Shown: one piece after another, positions 25,144 to 38,630 of the stretch
Layout: each line of letters starts with the position of its first letter
How positions within the stretch are numbered: the stretch's first letter is position 1
Source of the DNA: Endomychus coccineus
Lineage: Eukaryota; Arthropoda; Insecta; Coleoptera; Endomychidae
Assembly: GCA_958510875.1 (NCBI GenBank)
Contig: CAUEHT010000005.1
Coordinates: 558,001 to 622,000 of the forward strand
Direction of reading: 5' to 3'
DNA: 64,000 bases
The notes under the pieces: model-generated
What the model was told of the DNA's origin: nothing
Database searches by the model: none
What the model saw: the letters and a program-made list of their open reading frames with translations, nothing else
Translations under genes and position numbers: made by a program

Positions 25144-28100
25144 TATTGATACACAGAATCTGGAATGTGGTAGTTAGGCTTTCTCAGCTTGTCTTGAATA
25201 TACAGTAGGAAGGAAATTCCCAGAAACGAAATGATACCTCTGTCTTTGAGATTATTTTGAATACGGGGGTAGTTTTCAGGGTAAATATTGATGCACAAAA
25301 TCTGAAATGAGATAGGTAGGCCTTCTCAGCTCGTTTTGAATATACATTGAAAAGGAAATTTCCAGAAAGTTATATTAACTCTATTTTGGAGATTATTATG
25401 AATACGGGGGTAGTTTACAGGGTAAATATTGATACAAAAAATCTGAAATGTGGTAGGTAGATTTTCTCAGCTCGTTTTGAATATACAGTGAGAAGAAAAT
25501 TTCCAGAAACGATATATTAACTCTGTTTTGGAGATTATTTTGAGTACGGGGGTAGTTATCAGGGTAAATATTGATACACAGAATCTGGAATGTGGTAGTT
25601 AGGCTTTCTCAGCTTGTCTTGAATATACAGTAGGAAGGAAATTCCCAGAAACGAAATGATACCTCTGTCTTTGAGATTATTTTGAATACGGGGGTAGTTT
25701 TCAGGGTAAATATTGATGCACAAAATCTGAAATGAGATAGGTAGGCCTTCTCAGCTCGTTTTGAATATACAGTGAGAAGGAAATTTCTAGAAACGATATA
25801 TTAAATCTGTTTTGGAGATTATTTTGGATACGGGAGTAGCTATCGGGGTGAATAGTGATACACAAAATCTGAAATGAGGTAGGTAGACCTTCTCAGCTCG
25901 TTTTGAATATACATTGAGAAGGAAATTTCCAGAAAGTTATATTAACTCTATTTTGGAGATTATTTTGAATACGGGGGTAGTTATCAGGGTAAATATTGAT
26001 ACACAAAATCTGGAATGTGGTAGGTAGGCTTTCTCAGCTTGTCTTGAATATACAGTGGGAAGGAAATTCCCAGAAACGAAATATTACCTCTGTCTTTGAG
26101 ATTATTTTGAATACGGGGGTATTTTTCAGGGTAAATATTGATACACAAAATCTGAAATGTGATAGGTAGACTTTCTCAGCTCGGTTTTAATATACAGTGA
26201 AAAGGAAATTTCCAGAAACGTTATATTAACTCTGTTTTGGAGATTATTTCGAATACGGGGGTAGTTATCAGGGTAAATATTGATACACAAAATCTGAAAT
26301 GAGATAGGTAGGCCTTCTCAGCTCGTTTTGAATATACAGTGAGAAGGAAATTTCCAGAAACGTTATGTTAACTCTGTTTTGGAGATTATTTTTAATAAGG
26401 GGGTAGTTATCGGGGTAAATATTGATACAAAAAATCTGAAATGTGGTAGGTAGATTTTCTCAGCTCGTTTTGAATATACAGTGAGAAGAAAATTTCTAGA
26501 AACGATATATTAACTCTGTTTTGGAGATTATTTTGAGTACGGGGGTAGTTATCAGGGTAAATATTGATACACAGAATCTGGAATGTGGTAGGTAGGCTTT
26601 CTCAGCTTGTCTTGAATATACAGTAGGAAGGAAATTCCCAGAAACGAAATGATACCTCTGTCTTTGAGATTATTTTGAATACGGGGGTAGTTTTCAGGGT
26701 AAATATTGATGCACAAAATCTGAAATGAGATAGGTAGGCCTTCTCAGCTCGTTTTGAATATACAGTGAGAAGGAAATTTCTAGAAACGATATATTAAATC
26801 TGTTTTGGAGATTATTTTGGATACGGGAGTAGCTATTGGGGTGAATAGTGATACACAAAATCTGAAATGAGGTAGGTAGACCTTCTCAGCTCGTTTTGAA
26901 TATACATTGAGAAGGAAATTTCCAGAAAGTTATATTAACTATATTTTGGAGATTATTTTGAATACGGGGGTAGTTATCAGGGTAAATATTGATACAAAAA
27001 ATCTGAAATGTGGTAGGTAGACTTTCTCAGCTCGTTCTGAATATACAGTGAGAAGGAAATTTCTAGAAACGATATTTTAACTCTGCTTTGGAGATTATTT
27101 TGAATACGGGGGTAGTTATCAGGGTAAATATTGATACACAAAATCTGAAATGGGATAGGTAGGCCTTCTCAGCTCGTTTTGAATATACAGTGAGAAGGAA
27201 ATTTCCAGAAACGATATATTAACTCTGTTTTGGAGATTATTTTGAGTACGGGGGTAGTTATCAGGGTGAATATTGATACACAGAATCTGGAATGTGGTAG
27301 GTAGGCTTTCTCAGCTTGTCTTGAATATACAGTGGGAAGGAAATTCCCAGAAACGAAATATTACCTCTGTCTTTGAGATTATTTTGAATACGGGGGTAGT
27401 TTTCAGGGTAAATATTGATACACAAAATCTGAAATGAGATAGGTAGGCCTTCTCAGCTCGTTTTGAATATACAGTGAGAAGGAAATTTCTAGAAACGATA
27501 TATTAAATCTGTTTTGGAGATTATTTTGGATACGGGAGTAGTTATCGGGGTAAATAGTGATACACAAAATCTGAAATGAGGTAGGTAGACCTTCTCAGCT
27601 CGTTTTGAATATACGTTGAAAAGGAAATTTCCAGAAAGTTATATTAACTCTATTTTGGAGATTATTTTGAATACGGGGGTAGTTATCAGGGTAAATATTG
27701 ATACAAAAAATCTGAAATGTGGTAGGTAGATTTTCTCAGCTCGTTTTGAATATACAGTGAGAAGGAAATTTCTAGAAACGATATTCTAACTCTGTTTTGG
27801 AGATTATTTTGAATACGGGGGTAGTTATCAGGGTAAATATTGATACACAAAATCTGAAATGAGATAGGTAGGCCTTCTCAGCTCGTTTTGAATATACAGT
27901 GAGAAGGAAATTTCCAGAAACGATATATTAACTCTGTTTTGGAGATTATTTTGAGTACGGGGGTAGTTATCAGGGTAAATATTGATACACAATCTGGAAT
28001 GTGGTAGGTAGGCTTTCTCAGCTTGTCTTGAATATACTGTGGGAAGGAAATTCCCAGAAACGAAAAATTTACTTCTGTCTTTGAGATTATTTTGAATACG

Positions 28101-29874
28101 GGGGTAGTTTTCAGGGTAAATATTGATACAAAAAATCTGAAATGAGATAGGTAGGCCTTCTCAGCTCGTTTTGAATATACAGTGAGAAGGAAATTTCCAG
28201 AAACGTTATGTTAACTCTGTTTTGGAGATTATTTTGAATACGGAGGTAGTTATCAGGGTAAATAGTGATACACAAAATCTGAAATGTGGTGGGTAGATTT
28301 TCTCAGCTCGTTTTGAATATACAGTGGGAAGGAAATTTCTAGAAACGATATTTTAACTCTGTTTAGGAGATTATTTTGGATACGGGAGTAGTTATCAGGG
28401 TAAATAGTGATACACAAAATCTGAAATGAGGTAGGTAGGCTTTCTGAGCTCGTTTTCTATATACAGTGAAAAGGAAATTTCTAGAAACCATATATTAACT
28501 CTGTTTTGGAGATTATTTTGAATACGTGGTAGTTATAAGGGTAAATAGTGATACACAAAATCTGAAATGTGGTAGGTAGACTTTCTCAGCTCGTTTTTAA
28601 TATACAGTGAAAAGGAAATTTCCAGAAACGTTATATTAACTCCGTTTTGGAGATCATTTTGAATACTGGGGTAGTTATCAGGGTAAGTATTGATACACAA
28701 AATCTGAAATGTGGTAGGTAGACTTTCTCAGCTCGTTTTGAATATACAGTGAAATGGAAATTTCTAGAAACGATATATTAAATCTGTTTTGGACATTATT
28801 TTGGATACGGGAGTAGTTATCGGGGTAAATAGTGATACACAAAATCTGAAATGAGGTAGGTAGACCTTCTCAGCTCGTTTTGAATATACATTGGGAAGGA
28901 AATTTCCAGAAAGTTATATTAACTCTATTTTGGAGATTATTTTGAATACGAGGGTAGTTATCAGGTTAAATATTGATACACAAAATCTGAAATGTGGTAG
29001 GTAGAATTTCTCAGCTCGTTTTTAATATACAGTGAAAAGGAAATTCCCAGAAACGTTATATTAACTCCGTTTTGGAGATTATTTTGAATACTGGGGTAGT
29101 TATCAGGGTAAATATTGATACACAAAATCTGAAATGTGGTAGGTAGACTTTCTCAGCTCGTTTTGAATATACAGTGAAATGGAAATTTCTAGAAACGATA
29201 TATTAAATCTGTTTTGGACATTATTTTGGATACGGGAGTAGTTATCGGGGTAAATAGTGATACACAAAATCTGAAATGAGGTAGGTAGACCTTCTCAGCT
29301 CGTTTTGAATATACATTGGAAAGGAAATTTCCAGAAAGTTATATTAACTCTATTTTGGAGATTATTTTGAATACGGGGGTAGTTATCAGGTTAAATATTG
29401 ATACACAAAATCTGAAATGTGGTAGGTAGATTTTCTCAGCTCGTTTTGAATATACAGTGAGAAGGAAATTTCTAGAAATGATATTTTAACTCTGTTTTGG
29501 AGATTATTTTGAATACGGGGGTAGTTATCAGGGTAAATATTGATACACAGAATCTGAAATGTGGTAGGTCGATTTTCTCAGTTCGTTTTGAATATACAGT
29601 GAGAAGGAAATTTCTAGAAACGATATTTTAACTCTGTTTTGGAGATTATTTTGGATACGGGAGTTGTTATCAGGGTAAATATTGATACACAAAATCTGAA
29701 ATGTGGTAGGTAGATTTTCTCAGCTCGTTTTGAATATACAGTGAGAAGGAAATATCTAGAAACGACATATTAAATCTGTTTTGGAGATACAGTGAAAAGA
29801 AAATTCCCAGAAAGTTATATTAACACTAGTTTGGAGATTATTCTGAATACGGGGGTAGTTATCAGAGTAAATAT
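25144..29874 (+). repeat. Block present once in the window, between copy A and copy B
   Basis: About 33 monomers with no counterpart in copy B inside this window. It is rich in the 'TGTCTTG' subtype (six copies between 25183 and 28017). It has its own local duplications: a 424-bp shift near 25.17/25.6 kb (TAGTTAGGC), a 7-monomer (993 bp) shift with GTGAGAAGAAAAT at 25488 and 26481, and a 3-monomer (425 bp) shift with ACAGTGAAATGGAAATTT at 28746 and 29171. In B the matching region may lie beyond the right end of the window. Confidence 0.8.
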
Positions 29875-29910
29875 TGATACACAAAATCTGAAATGTGGTA
29901 GGTTGACTCT
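29719..29910 (+). repeat. Truncated, out-of-phase monomer joint
   Basis: Successive CTCAG landmarks are 192 bp apart (29719 and 29911), two monomers minus about 91 bp. At 29788/29789 TTTTGGAGAT is joined straight to ACAGTGAAAAG, skipping the second half of one monomer and the first part of the next. This is the largest phase break seen in the window, and it lies just before copy B starts to match copy A. Confidence 0.9.
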
Positions 29911-32820
29911 CTCAGCTCGTTTTGAATATACAGTGAAAAGGAAATTTCTAGAAACGATATATTAAATCTGTTTTGGAGATTATTTTGGATACGGGGGTAG
30001 TTATCGGGGTAAATAGTGATACACAAAATCTGGAATGAGGTAGGTAGACCTTCTCAGCTCGTTTTGAATATACATTGAAAAGGAAATTTCCAGAAAGTTA
30101 TATTAACTCTTTTTTGGAGATTATTTTGAATACGGGGGTAGTTATCAGGGTAAATATTGATACAAAAAATCTGAAATGTGGTAGGTAGATTTTCTCAGCT
30201 CGTTTTGAATATACAGTGAGAAGGAAATTTCTGGAAACGATATTTTAACTCTGTTTTGGAGATTATTTTGAATACGGGGGTAGTTATCAGGGTAAATATT
30301 GATACACAGAATCTGAAATGAGATAGGTAGGCCTTCTCAGCTCGTTTTGAATATACAGTGAGAAGGAAATTTCCAGAAACGATATATTAACTCTGTTTTG
30401 GAGATTATTTTGAGTACGGGGGTAGTTATCAGGGTAAATATTGATACACAGAATCTGGAATGTGGTAGGTAGGCTTTCTCAGCTTGTCTTGAATATACAG
30501 TGGGAAGGAAATTCCCAGAAACGAAATATTACCTCTGTCTTTGAGATTATTTTGAATACGGGGGTAGTTTTCAGGGTAAATATTGATACACAAAATCTGA
30601 AATGTGATAGGTAGACTTTCTCAGCTCGGTTTAATATACAGTGAAAAGGAAATTTCCAGAAACGTTATATTGACTCTGTTTTGGAGATTATTTTGATTAC
30701 GGAGGTAGTTATCATGGTAAAGGTAGATTTTCTCAGCTCGTTTTGAATATACAGTGGGAAGGAAATTTCTAGAAACGATATTTTAACTCTGTTTTGGAGA
30801 TTATTTTGGATACGGGAGTAGTTATCAGGGTAAATAGTGATACACAAAATCTGAAATGAGGTAGGTAGGCTTTCTCAGCTAGTTTTCAATATACAGTGAA
30901 AAGGAAATTTCTAGAAACCATATATTAACTCTGTTTTGGAGATTATTTTGAACACGGGGTAGTTATCAGGGTAAATAGTGATACACAAAATCTGAAATGT
31001 GGTAGGTAGACTTTCTCAGCTCGTTTTTAATATACAGTGAAAAGGAAATTTCCAGAAAGTTATATTAACTCTATTTTGGAGATTATTTTGAATACGGGGG
31101 TAGTTATCAGGGTAAATATTGATACAAAAAATTTGAAATGTGGTAGGTAGATTTTCTCAGCTCGTTTTGAATATACAGTGAGAAGGGAATTTCCAGAAAC
31201 GTTATATTAACTCTGTTTTGGAGATTATTTTGAATACGGGGGTAGTTATCAGGGTAAATATTGATACACAAAATCTGAAATGAGATAGGTAGGCCTTCTC
31301 AGCTCGTTTTGAATATACAGTGATCAGGAAATTTCTAGAAACGATATATTAAATCTGTTTTGGAGATTATTTTGAATACGGGAGTAGTTATCGGGGTGAA
31401 TAGTGATACACAAAATCTGAAATGAGGTAGGTAGACCTTCTCAGCTCGTTTTGAATATACATTGAGAAGGAAATTTCCAGAAAGTTATATTAACTCTATT
31501 TTGGAGATTATTTTGAATACGGGGGTAGTTATCAGGGTAAATATTGATACAAAAAATCTGAAATGTGGTAGGTAGATTTTCTCAGCTCGTTTTGAATATA
31601 CAGTGGAAAGGAAATTTCCAGAAAGTTATATTAACTCTAGTTTGGAGATTATTCTGAATACGGGGGTAGTTATCAGGGTAAATATTGATACACAAAATCT
31701 AAAATGTGGTAGGTAGACTTTCTCAGCTCGTTTTTAATATACAGTGAAAAGGAAATTTCCAGAAACGTTATATTAACTCTGTTTTGGAGATTATTTTGAA
31801 TACTGGGGTAGTTATCAGGGTAAATATTGATACACAAAATCTGAAATGTGGTAGGTAGACTTTCTCAGCTCGTTTTGAATATACAGTGAGAAGGAAATTC
31901 CTAGAAACGATATATTAAGTCTGTTTTGGAGATTATTTTGGATACGGGGGTAGTTATCGGGGTAAATAGTGATACACAAAATCTGAAATGAGGTAGGTAG
32001 ACCTTCTCAGCTCGTTTTGAATATACATTGGAAAGGAAATTTCCAGAAAGTTATATTAACTCTATTTTGGAGATTATTTTGAATACGGGGGTAGTTATCA
32101 GGGTAAATATTGATACAAAAAATCTGGAATGTGGTAGGTAGATTTTCTCAGCTCCTTTTGAATATACGGTGAGAAGGAAATTTCTAGAAACGATATTTTA
32201 ACTCAGTTTTGGAGATTATTTTGAATACGGGGGTAGTTATCAGGGTAAATATTGATACACAGAATCTATAATGAGATAGGTAGGCCTTCTCAGCTCGTTT
32301 TGAATATACAGTGAGAAGGAAATTTCCAGAAACGATATATTAACTCTGTTTTGGAGATTATTTTGAGTACGGGGATAGTTATCAGGGTAAATATTGATAC
32401 ACAGAATCTGGAATGAGGTAGGTAGACCTTCTCAGCTCGTTTTGAATATACATTGAAAAGGAAATTTCCAGAAACGATATATTAACTCTGTTTTGGAGAT
32501 TATTTTGAGTACGGGGATAGTTATCAGGGTAAATATTGATACACAGAATCTGGAATGTGGTAGGTAGGCTTTCTCAGCTCGTTTTGAAAATACAGTGAGA
32601 AGGAAAGTTCTAGAAACGATATATTAAATCTGTTTTGGAGATTATTTTGGATACGGGGGTAGTTATCGGGGTAAATAGTGATACACAAAATCTGGAATGA
32701 GGTAGGTAGACCTTCTCAGCTCGTTTTGAATATACAGTGAGAAGGAAATTTCCAGAAACGATATATTAACTCTGTTTTGGAGATTATTTTGAGTACGGGG
32801 ATAGTTATCAGGGTAAATAT
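29875..32820 (+). repeat. First unit of a 2946-bp (21-monomer) tandem duplication in copy B
   Basis: 29875-32820 and the following 32821-about 35568 are near-identical units. The 29-bp-deleted monomer occurs at 30720 and 33666, 2946 bp apart, and the ATCAGG monomer starts at 31283 and 34229. This unit ends where the monomer with GGCTTTCTCAGCTCG...GAAAATACAG, present in copy A near 1130-1270, is missing around 32410. Confidence 0.85.
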
Positions 32821-35568
32821 TGATACACAAAATCTGAAATGTGGTAGGTAGACTCTCTCAGCTCGTTTTGAATATACAGTGAAAAGGAAATTTCTAGAAA
32901 CGATATATTAAATCTGTTTTGGAGATTATTTTGGATACGGGGGTAGTTATCGGGGTAAATAGTGATACACAAAATCTGGAATGAGGTAGGTAGACCTTCT
33001 CAGCTCGTTTTGAATATACATTGAAAAGGAAATTTCCAGAAAGTTATATTAACTCTTTTTTGGAGATTATTTTGAATACGGGGGTAGTTATCAGGGTAAA
33101 TATTGATACAAAAAATCTGAAATGTGGTAGGTAGATTTTCTCAGCTCGTTTTGAATATACAGTGAGAAGGAAATTTCTGGAAACGATATTTTAACTCTGT
33201 TTTGGAGATTATTTTGAATACGGGGGTAGTTATCAGGGTAAATATTGATACACAGAATCTGAAATGAGATAGGTAGGCCTTCTCAGCTCGTTTTGAATAT
33301 ACAGTGAGAAGGAAATTTCCAGAAACGATATATTAACTCTGTTTTGGAGATTATTTTGAGTACGGGGGTAGTTATCAGGGTAAATATTGATACACAGAAT
33401 CTGGAATGTGGTAGGTAGGCTTTCTCAGCTTGTCTTGAATATACAGTGGGAAGGAAATTCCCAGAAACGAAATATTACCTCTGTCTTTGAGATTATTTTG
33501 AATACGGGGGTAGTTTTCAGGGTAAATATTGATACACAAAATCTGAAATGTGATAGGTAGACTTTCTCAGCTCGGTTTAATATACAGTGAAAAGGAAATT
33601 TCCAGAAACGTTATATTGACTCTGTTTTGGAGATTATTTTGATTACGGAGGTAGTTATCATGGTAAAGGTAGATTTTCTCAGCTCGTTTTGAATATACAG
33701 TGGGAAGGAAATTTCTAGAAACGATATTTTAACTCTGTTTTGGAGATTATTTTGGATACGGGAGTAGTTATCAGGGTAAATAGTGATACACAAAATCTGA
33801 AATGAGGTAGGTAGGCTTTCTCAGCTAGTTTTCAATATACAGTGAAAAGGAAATTTCTAGAAACCATATATTAACTCTGTTTTGGAGATTATTTTGAACA
33901 CGGGGTAGTTATCAGGGTAAATAGTGATACACAAAATCTGAAATGTGGTAGGTAGACTTTCTCAGCTCGTTTTTAATATACAGTGAAAAGGAAATTTCCA
34001 GAAAGTTATATTAACTCTATTTTGGAGATTATTTTGAATACGGGGGTAGTTATCAGGCTAAATATTGATACAAAAAATTTGAAATGTGGTAGGTAGATTT
34101 TCTCAGCTCGTTTTGAATATACAGTGAGAAGGGAATTTCCAGAAACGTTATATTAACTCTGTTTTGGAGATTATTTTGAATACGGGGGTAGTTATCAGGG
34201 TAAATATTGATACACAAAATCTGAAATGAGATAGGTAGGCCTTCTCAGCTCGTTTTGAATATACAGTGATCAGGAAATTTCTAGAAACGATATATTAAAT
34301 CTGTTTTGGAGATTATTTTGAATACGGGAGTAGTTATCGGGGTGAATAGTGATACACAAAATCTGAAATGAGGTAGGTAGACCTTCTCAGCTCGTTTTGA
34401 ATATACATTGAGAAGGAAATTTCCAGAAAGTTATATTAACTCTATTTTGGAGATTATTTTGAATACGGGGGTAGTTATCAGGGTAAATATTGATACAAAA
34501 AATCTGAAATGTGGTAGGTAGATTTTCTCAGCTCGTTTTGAATATACAGTGAAAAGGAAATTTCCAGAAAGTTATATTAACTCTAGTTTGGAGATTATTC
34601 TGAATACGGGGGTAGTTATCAGGGTAAATATTGATACACAAAATCTAAAATGTGGTAGGTAGACTTTCTCAGCTCGTTTTTAATATACAGTGAAAAGGAA
34701 ATTTCCAGAAACGTTATATTAACCCTGTTTTGGAGATTATTTTGAATACTGGGGTAGTTATCAGGGTAAATATTGAAACAAAAAATTTGAAATGTGGTAG
34801 GTAGATTTTCTCAGCTCGTTTTGAATATACAGTGAGGAGGGAATTTCCAGAAACGTTATATCAACTCTGTTTTGGAGATTATTTTGAATACGGGGGTAGT
34901 TATCAGGGTAAATATTGATACACAAAATCTGAAATGTGGTAGGTAGACTTTCTCAGCTCGTTTTGAATATACAGTGAGAAGGAAATTCCTAGAAACGATA
35001 TATTAAGTCTGTTTTGGAGATTATTTTGGATACGGGGGTAGTTATCGGGGTAAATAGTGATACACAAAATCTGAAATGAGGTAGGTAGACCTTCTCAGCT
35101 CGTTTTGAATATACATTGGAAAGGAAATTTCCAGAAAGTTATATTAACTCTATTTTGGAGATTATTTTGAATACGGGGGTAGTTATCAGGGTAAATATTG
35201 ATACAAAAAATCTGGAATGTGGTAGGTAGATTTTCTCAGCTCCTTTTGAATATACGGTGAGAAGGAAATTTCTAGAAACGATATTTTAACTCAGTTTTGG
35301 AGATTATTTTGAATACGGGGGTAGTTATCAGGGTAAATATTGATACACAGAATCTGAAATGAGATAGGTAGGCCTTCTCAGCTCGTTTTGAATATACAGT
35401 GAGAAGGAAATTTCCAGAAACGATATATTAACTCTGTTTTGGAGATTATTTTGAGTACGGGGATAGTTATCAGGGTAAATATTGATACACAGAATCTGGA
35501 ATGTGGTAGGTAGGCTTTCTCAGCTCGTTTTGAAAATACAGTGAGAAGGAAAGTTCTAGAAACGATAT
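32821..35568 (+). repeat. Second unit of the 2946-bp tandem duplication in copy B
   Basis: Matches the preceding unit but contains one extra monomer (about 34769-34910, beginning TATTGAAACAAAAAATTTG). That extra monomer is also present in copy A near 3629-3770. The match to the first unit fades near 35568, at AACGATATTTTAACTC against AACGATATATTAAATC. Confidence 0.8.
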
Positions 35569-36450
35569 TTTAACTCTGTTTTGGAGACTATTTTGAATAC
35601 GGGGGTAGTTATCAGGGTAAATATTGATACAAAAAATCTGAAATGTGGTAGGTAGATTTTCTCAGCTCGTTTTGAATATACAGTGAGAAGGAAATTTCTA
35701 GAAACGATATTTTAACTCTGTTTTGGAGATTATTTTGAATATGGGGGTAGTTATCAGGGTAAATATTGATACACAAAATCTGAAATGAGATAGGTAGGCC
35801 TTCTCAACTCGTTTTGAATATACAGTGAGAAGGAAATTTCTAGAAACGATATATTAAATCTATTTTGGAGATTATTTTGGATACGGGAGTAGTTATCGCG
35901 GTAAATAGTGATACACAAAATCTGAAATGAGCTAGGTAGACCTTCTCAGCTTGTTTTGAATATACATTGAAAAGGAAATTTCCAGAAAGTTATATTAACT
36001 CTATTAAGGAGATTATTTTGAATACGGGGGTAGTTATCAGGGTAAATATTGATACAAAAAATCTGAAATGCGGTAGGTGGATTTTCTCAGCTCGTTTTGA
36101 ATATACAGTGAGAAGGAAAGTTCTAGAAACGATATTTTAACTCTGTTTTGGAGATTATTTTGAATACGGGGGTAGTTAGCAGGATAAATAGTGATACACA
36201 AAATCTGAAATGTGTTAGGTAGTCCTTCTCTGCTCGTTTTGAATATACAGTGAAAAGGAAATTTCCAGAAAGTTATATTAACTCTAGTTTGGAGATTATT
36301 CTGAATACGGGGGTAGTTATCAGGGTAAATATTGATACACAAAATCTAAAATGTGGTAGGTAGACTTTCTCAGCTCGTTTTTAATATACAGTGAAAAGGA
36401 AATTTCCAGAAACGTTATATTAACTCTGTTTTGGAGATTATTTTGAATAC

Positions 36451-37719
36451 TGGGGTAGTTATCAGGGTAAATATTGATACACAGAATCTGAAATGTGGTA
36501 GGTAGACTTTCTCAGCTCGTTTTGAATATACAGTGAGGAGGAAATTTCTAGAAACGATATATTAAATCTGTTTTGGAGATTATTTTGGATACGGGGGTAG
36601 TTATCGGGGTAAATAGTGATACACAAAATCTGAAATGAGGTAGGTAGACCTTCTCAGCTCGTTTTGAATATACGTTGGAAAGGAAATTTCCAGAAAGTTA
36701 TATTAACTCTATTTTGGAGATTATTTTGAATACGGGGGTAGTTATCAGGGTAAATATTGATACAAAAAATCTGAAATGTGGTAGGTAGATTTTCTCAGCT
36801 CCTTTTGAATATTCGGTGAGAAGGAAATTTCTAGAAACGATATTTTAACTCAGTTTTGGAGATTATTTTGAATACGGGGGTAGTTATCAGGGTAAATATT
36901 GATACACAGAATCTGAAATGAGATAGGTAGGCCTTCTCAGCTCGTTTTGAATATACAGTGAGAAGGAAATTTCCAGAAACGATATATTAACTCTGTTTTG
37001 GAGATTATTTTGAGTACGGGGGTAGTTATCAGGGTAAATATTGATACACAGAATCTGGAATGTGGTAGGTAGGCTTTCTCAGCTTGTCTTGAATATACAG
37101 TGGGTAGGAAATTCCCAGAAACGAAATATTACCTCTGTCTTTGTGATTATTTTGAATACGGGGGTAGTTTTCAGGGTAAATATTGATACACAAAATCTGA
37201 AATGAGATAGGTAGGCCTTCTCAGCTCGTTTTGAATATATAGTGAGAAGGAAATTTCCAGAAACGTTATGTTAACTCTGTTTTGGAGATTATTTTGAATA
37301 CGGAGGTAGTTATCAGGGTAAATAGTGATACACAAAATCTGTAATGAGGTAGGTAGACCTTCTCAGCTCGTTTTGAATATACATTGAAAAGGAAATTTCC
37401 AGAAAGTTATATTAACTCTATTTTGGAGATTATTTTGAATGTAGTTATCAGGGTAAATATTGATACAAAAAATCTGAAATGCGGTAGGTAGATTTTCTCA
37501 GCTCGTTTTGAAAATACAGTGAGAAGGAAAGTTCTAGAAACGATATTTTAACTCTGTTTTGGAGATTATTTTGAATACGGGGGTAGTTAGCAGGGTAAAT
37601 AGTGATACACAAAATCTGAAATGTGGTAGGTAGACCTTCTCTGCTCGTTTTGAATATACAGTGAAGAGGAAATTTCCAGAAAGTTATATTAACTCTAGTT
37701 TGGAGATTATTCTGAATAC
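36451..37719 (+). repeat. Source segment (1269 bp, 9 monomers) re-used twice in copy B
   Basis: Its part from 36794 onward is repeated at 38631-39556 and again at 39900-40825. Markers are CTCAGCTCCTTTTGAATATT, the 'TGTCTTG' monomer (37078, 38915, 40184) and the 6-bp-deleted monomer (37440, 39277, 40546). Confidence 0.85.
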
Positions 37720-38630
37720 GGGGGTAGTTATCAGGGTAAATATTGATACACAAAATCTAAAATGTGGTAGGTAGACTTTCTCAGCTCGTTTTTAATATAC
37801 AGTGAAAAGGAAATCTCCAGTAACGTTATATTAACTCTGTTTTGGAGATTATTTTGAATACTGGGGTAGTTATCAGGGTAAATATTGATACACAAAATCT
37901 GAAATGTGGTAGGTAGACTTTCTCAGCTCGTTTTGAATATACAGTGAAAAGGAAATTTCTAGAAACGATATATTAAATCTGTTTTGGAGATTATTTTGGA
38001 TACGGGGGTAGTTTTCAGGGTAAATATTGATACACAAAATCTGAAATGTGATAGGTAGACTTTCTCAGCTCGGTTTTAATATACAGTGAAAAGGAAATTT
38101 CCATAAACGTTATATTAACTCTGTTTTGGAGATTATTTTGAATACGGGGGTAGTTATCAGGGTAAATATTGATACACAAAATCTGAAATGAGATAGGTAG
38201 GCATTCTCAGCTCGTTTTGAATATACAGTGAGAAGGAAATTTCCAGAAACGTTATGTTAACTCTGTTTTGGAGATTATTTTGAATACGGGGGTAGTTATC
38301 AGGGTAAATATTGATACACAAAATCTGAAATGTGGTAGGTAGATTTTCTCAGCTCGTTCTGAATATACAGTGGGAAGGAAATTTCTAGAAACGATATTTT
38401 AACTCTGTTTTAGAGATTATTTTGGATACGGGAGTAGTTATCAGGGTAAATAGTGATACACAAAATCTGAAATGAGGTGGGTAGACTTTCTCAGCTCGTT
38501 TTGAATATACATTGAAAAGGAAATTTCCAGAAAGTTATATTAACTCTATTTTGGAGATTATTTTGAATACGGGGGTAGTTATCAGGGTAAATATTGATAC
38601 AAAAAATCTGAAATGTGGTAGGTAGATTTT

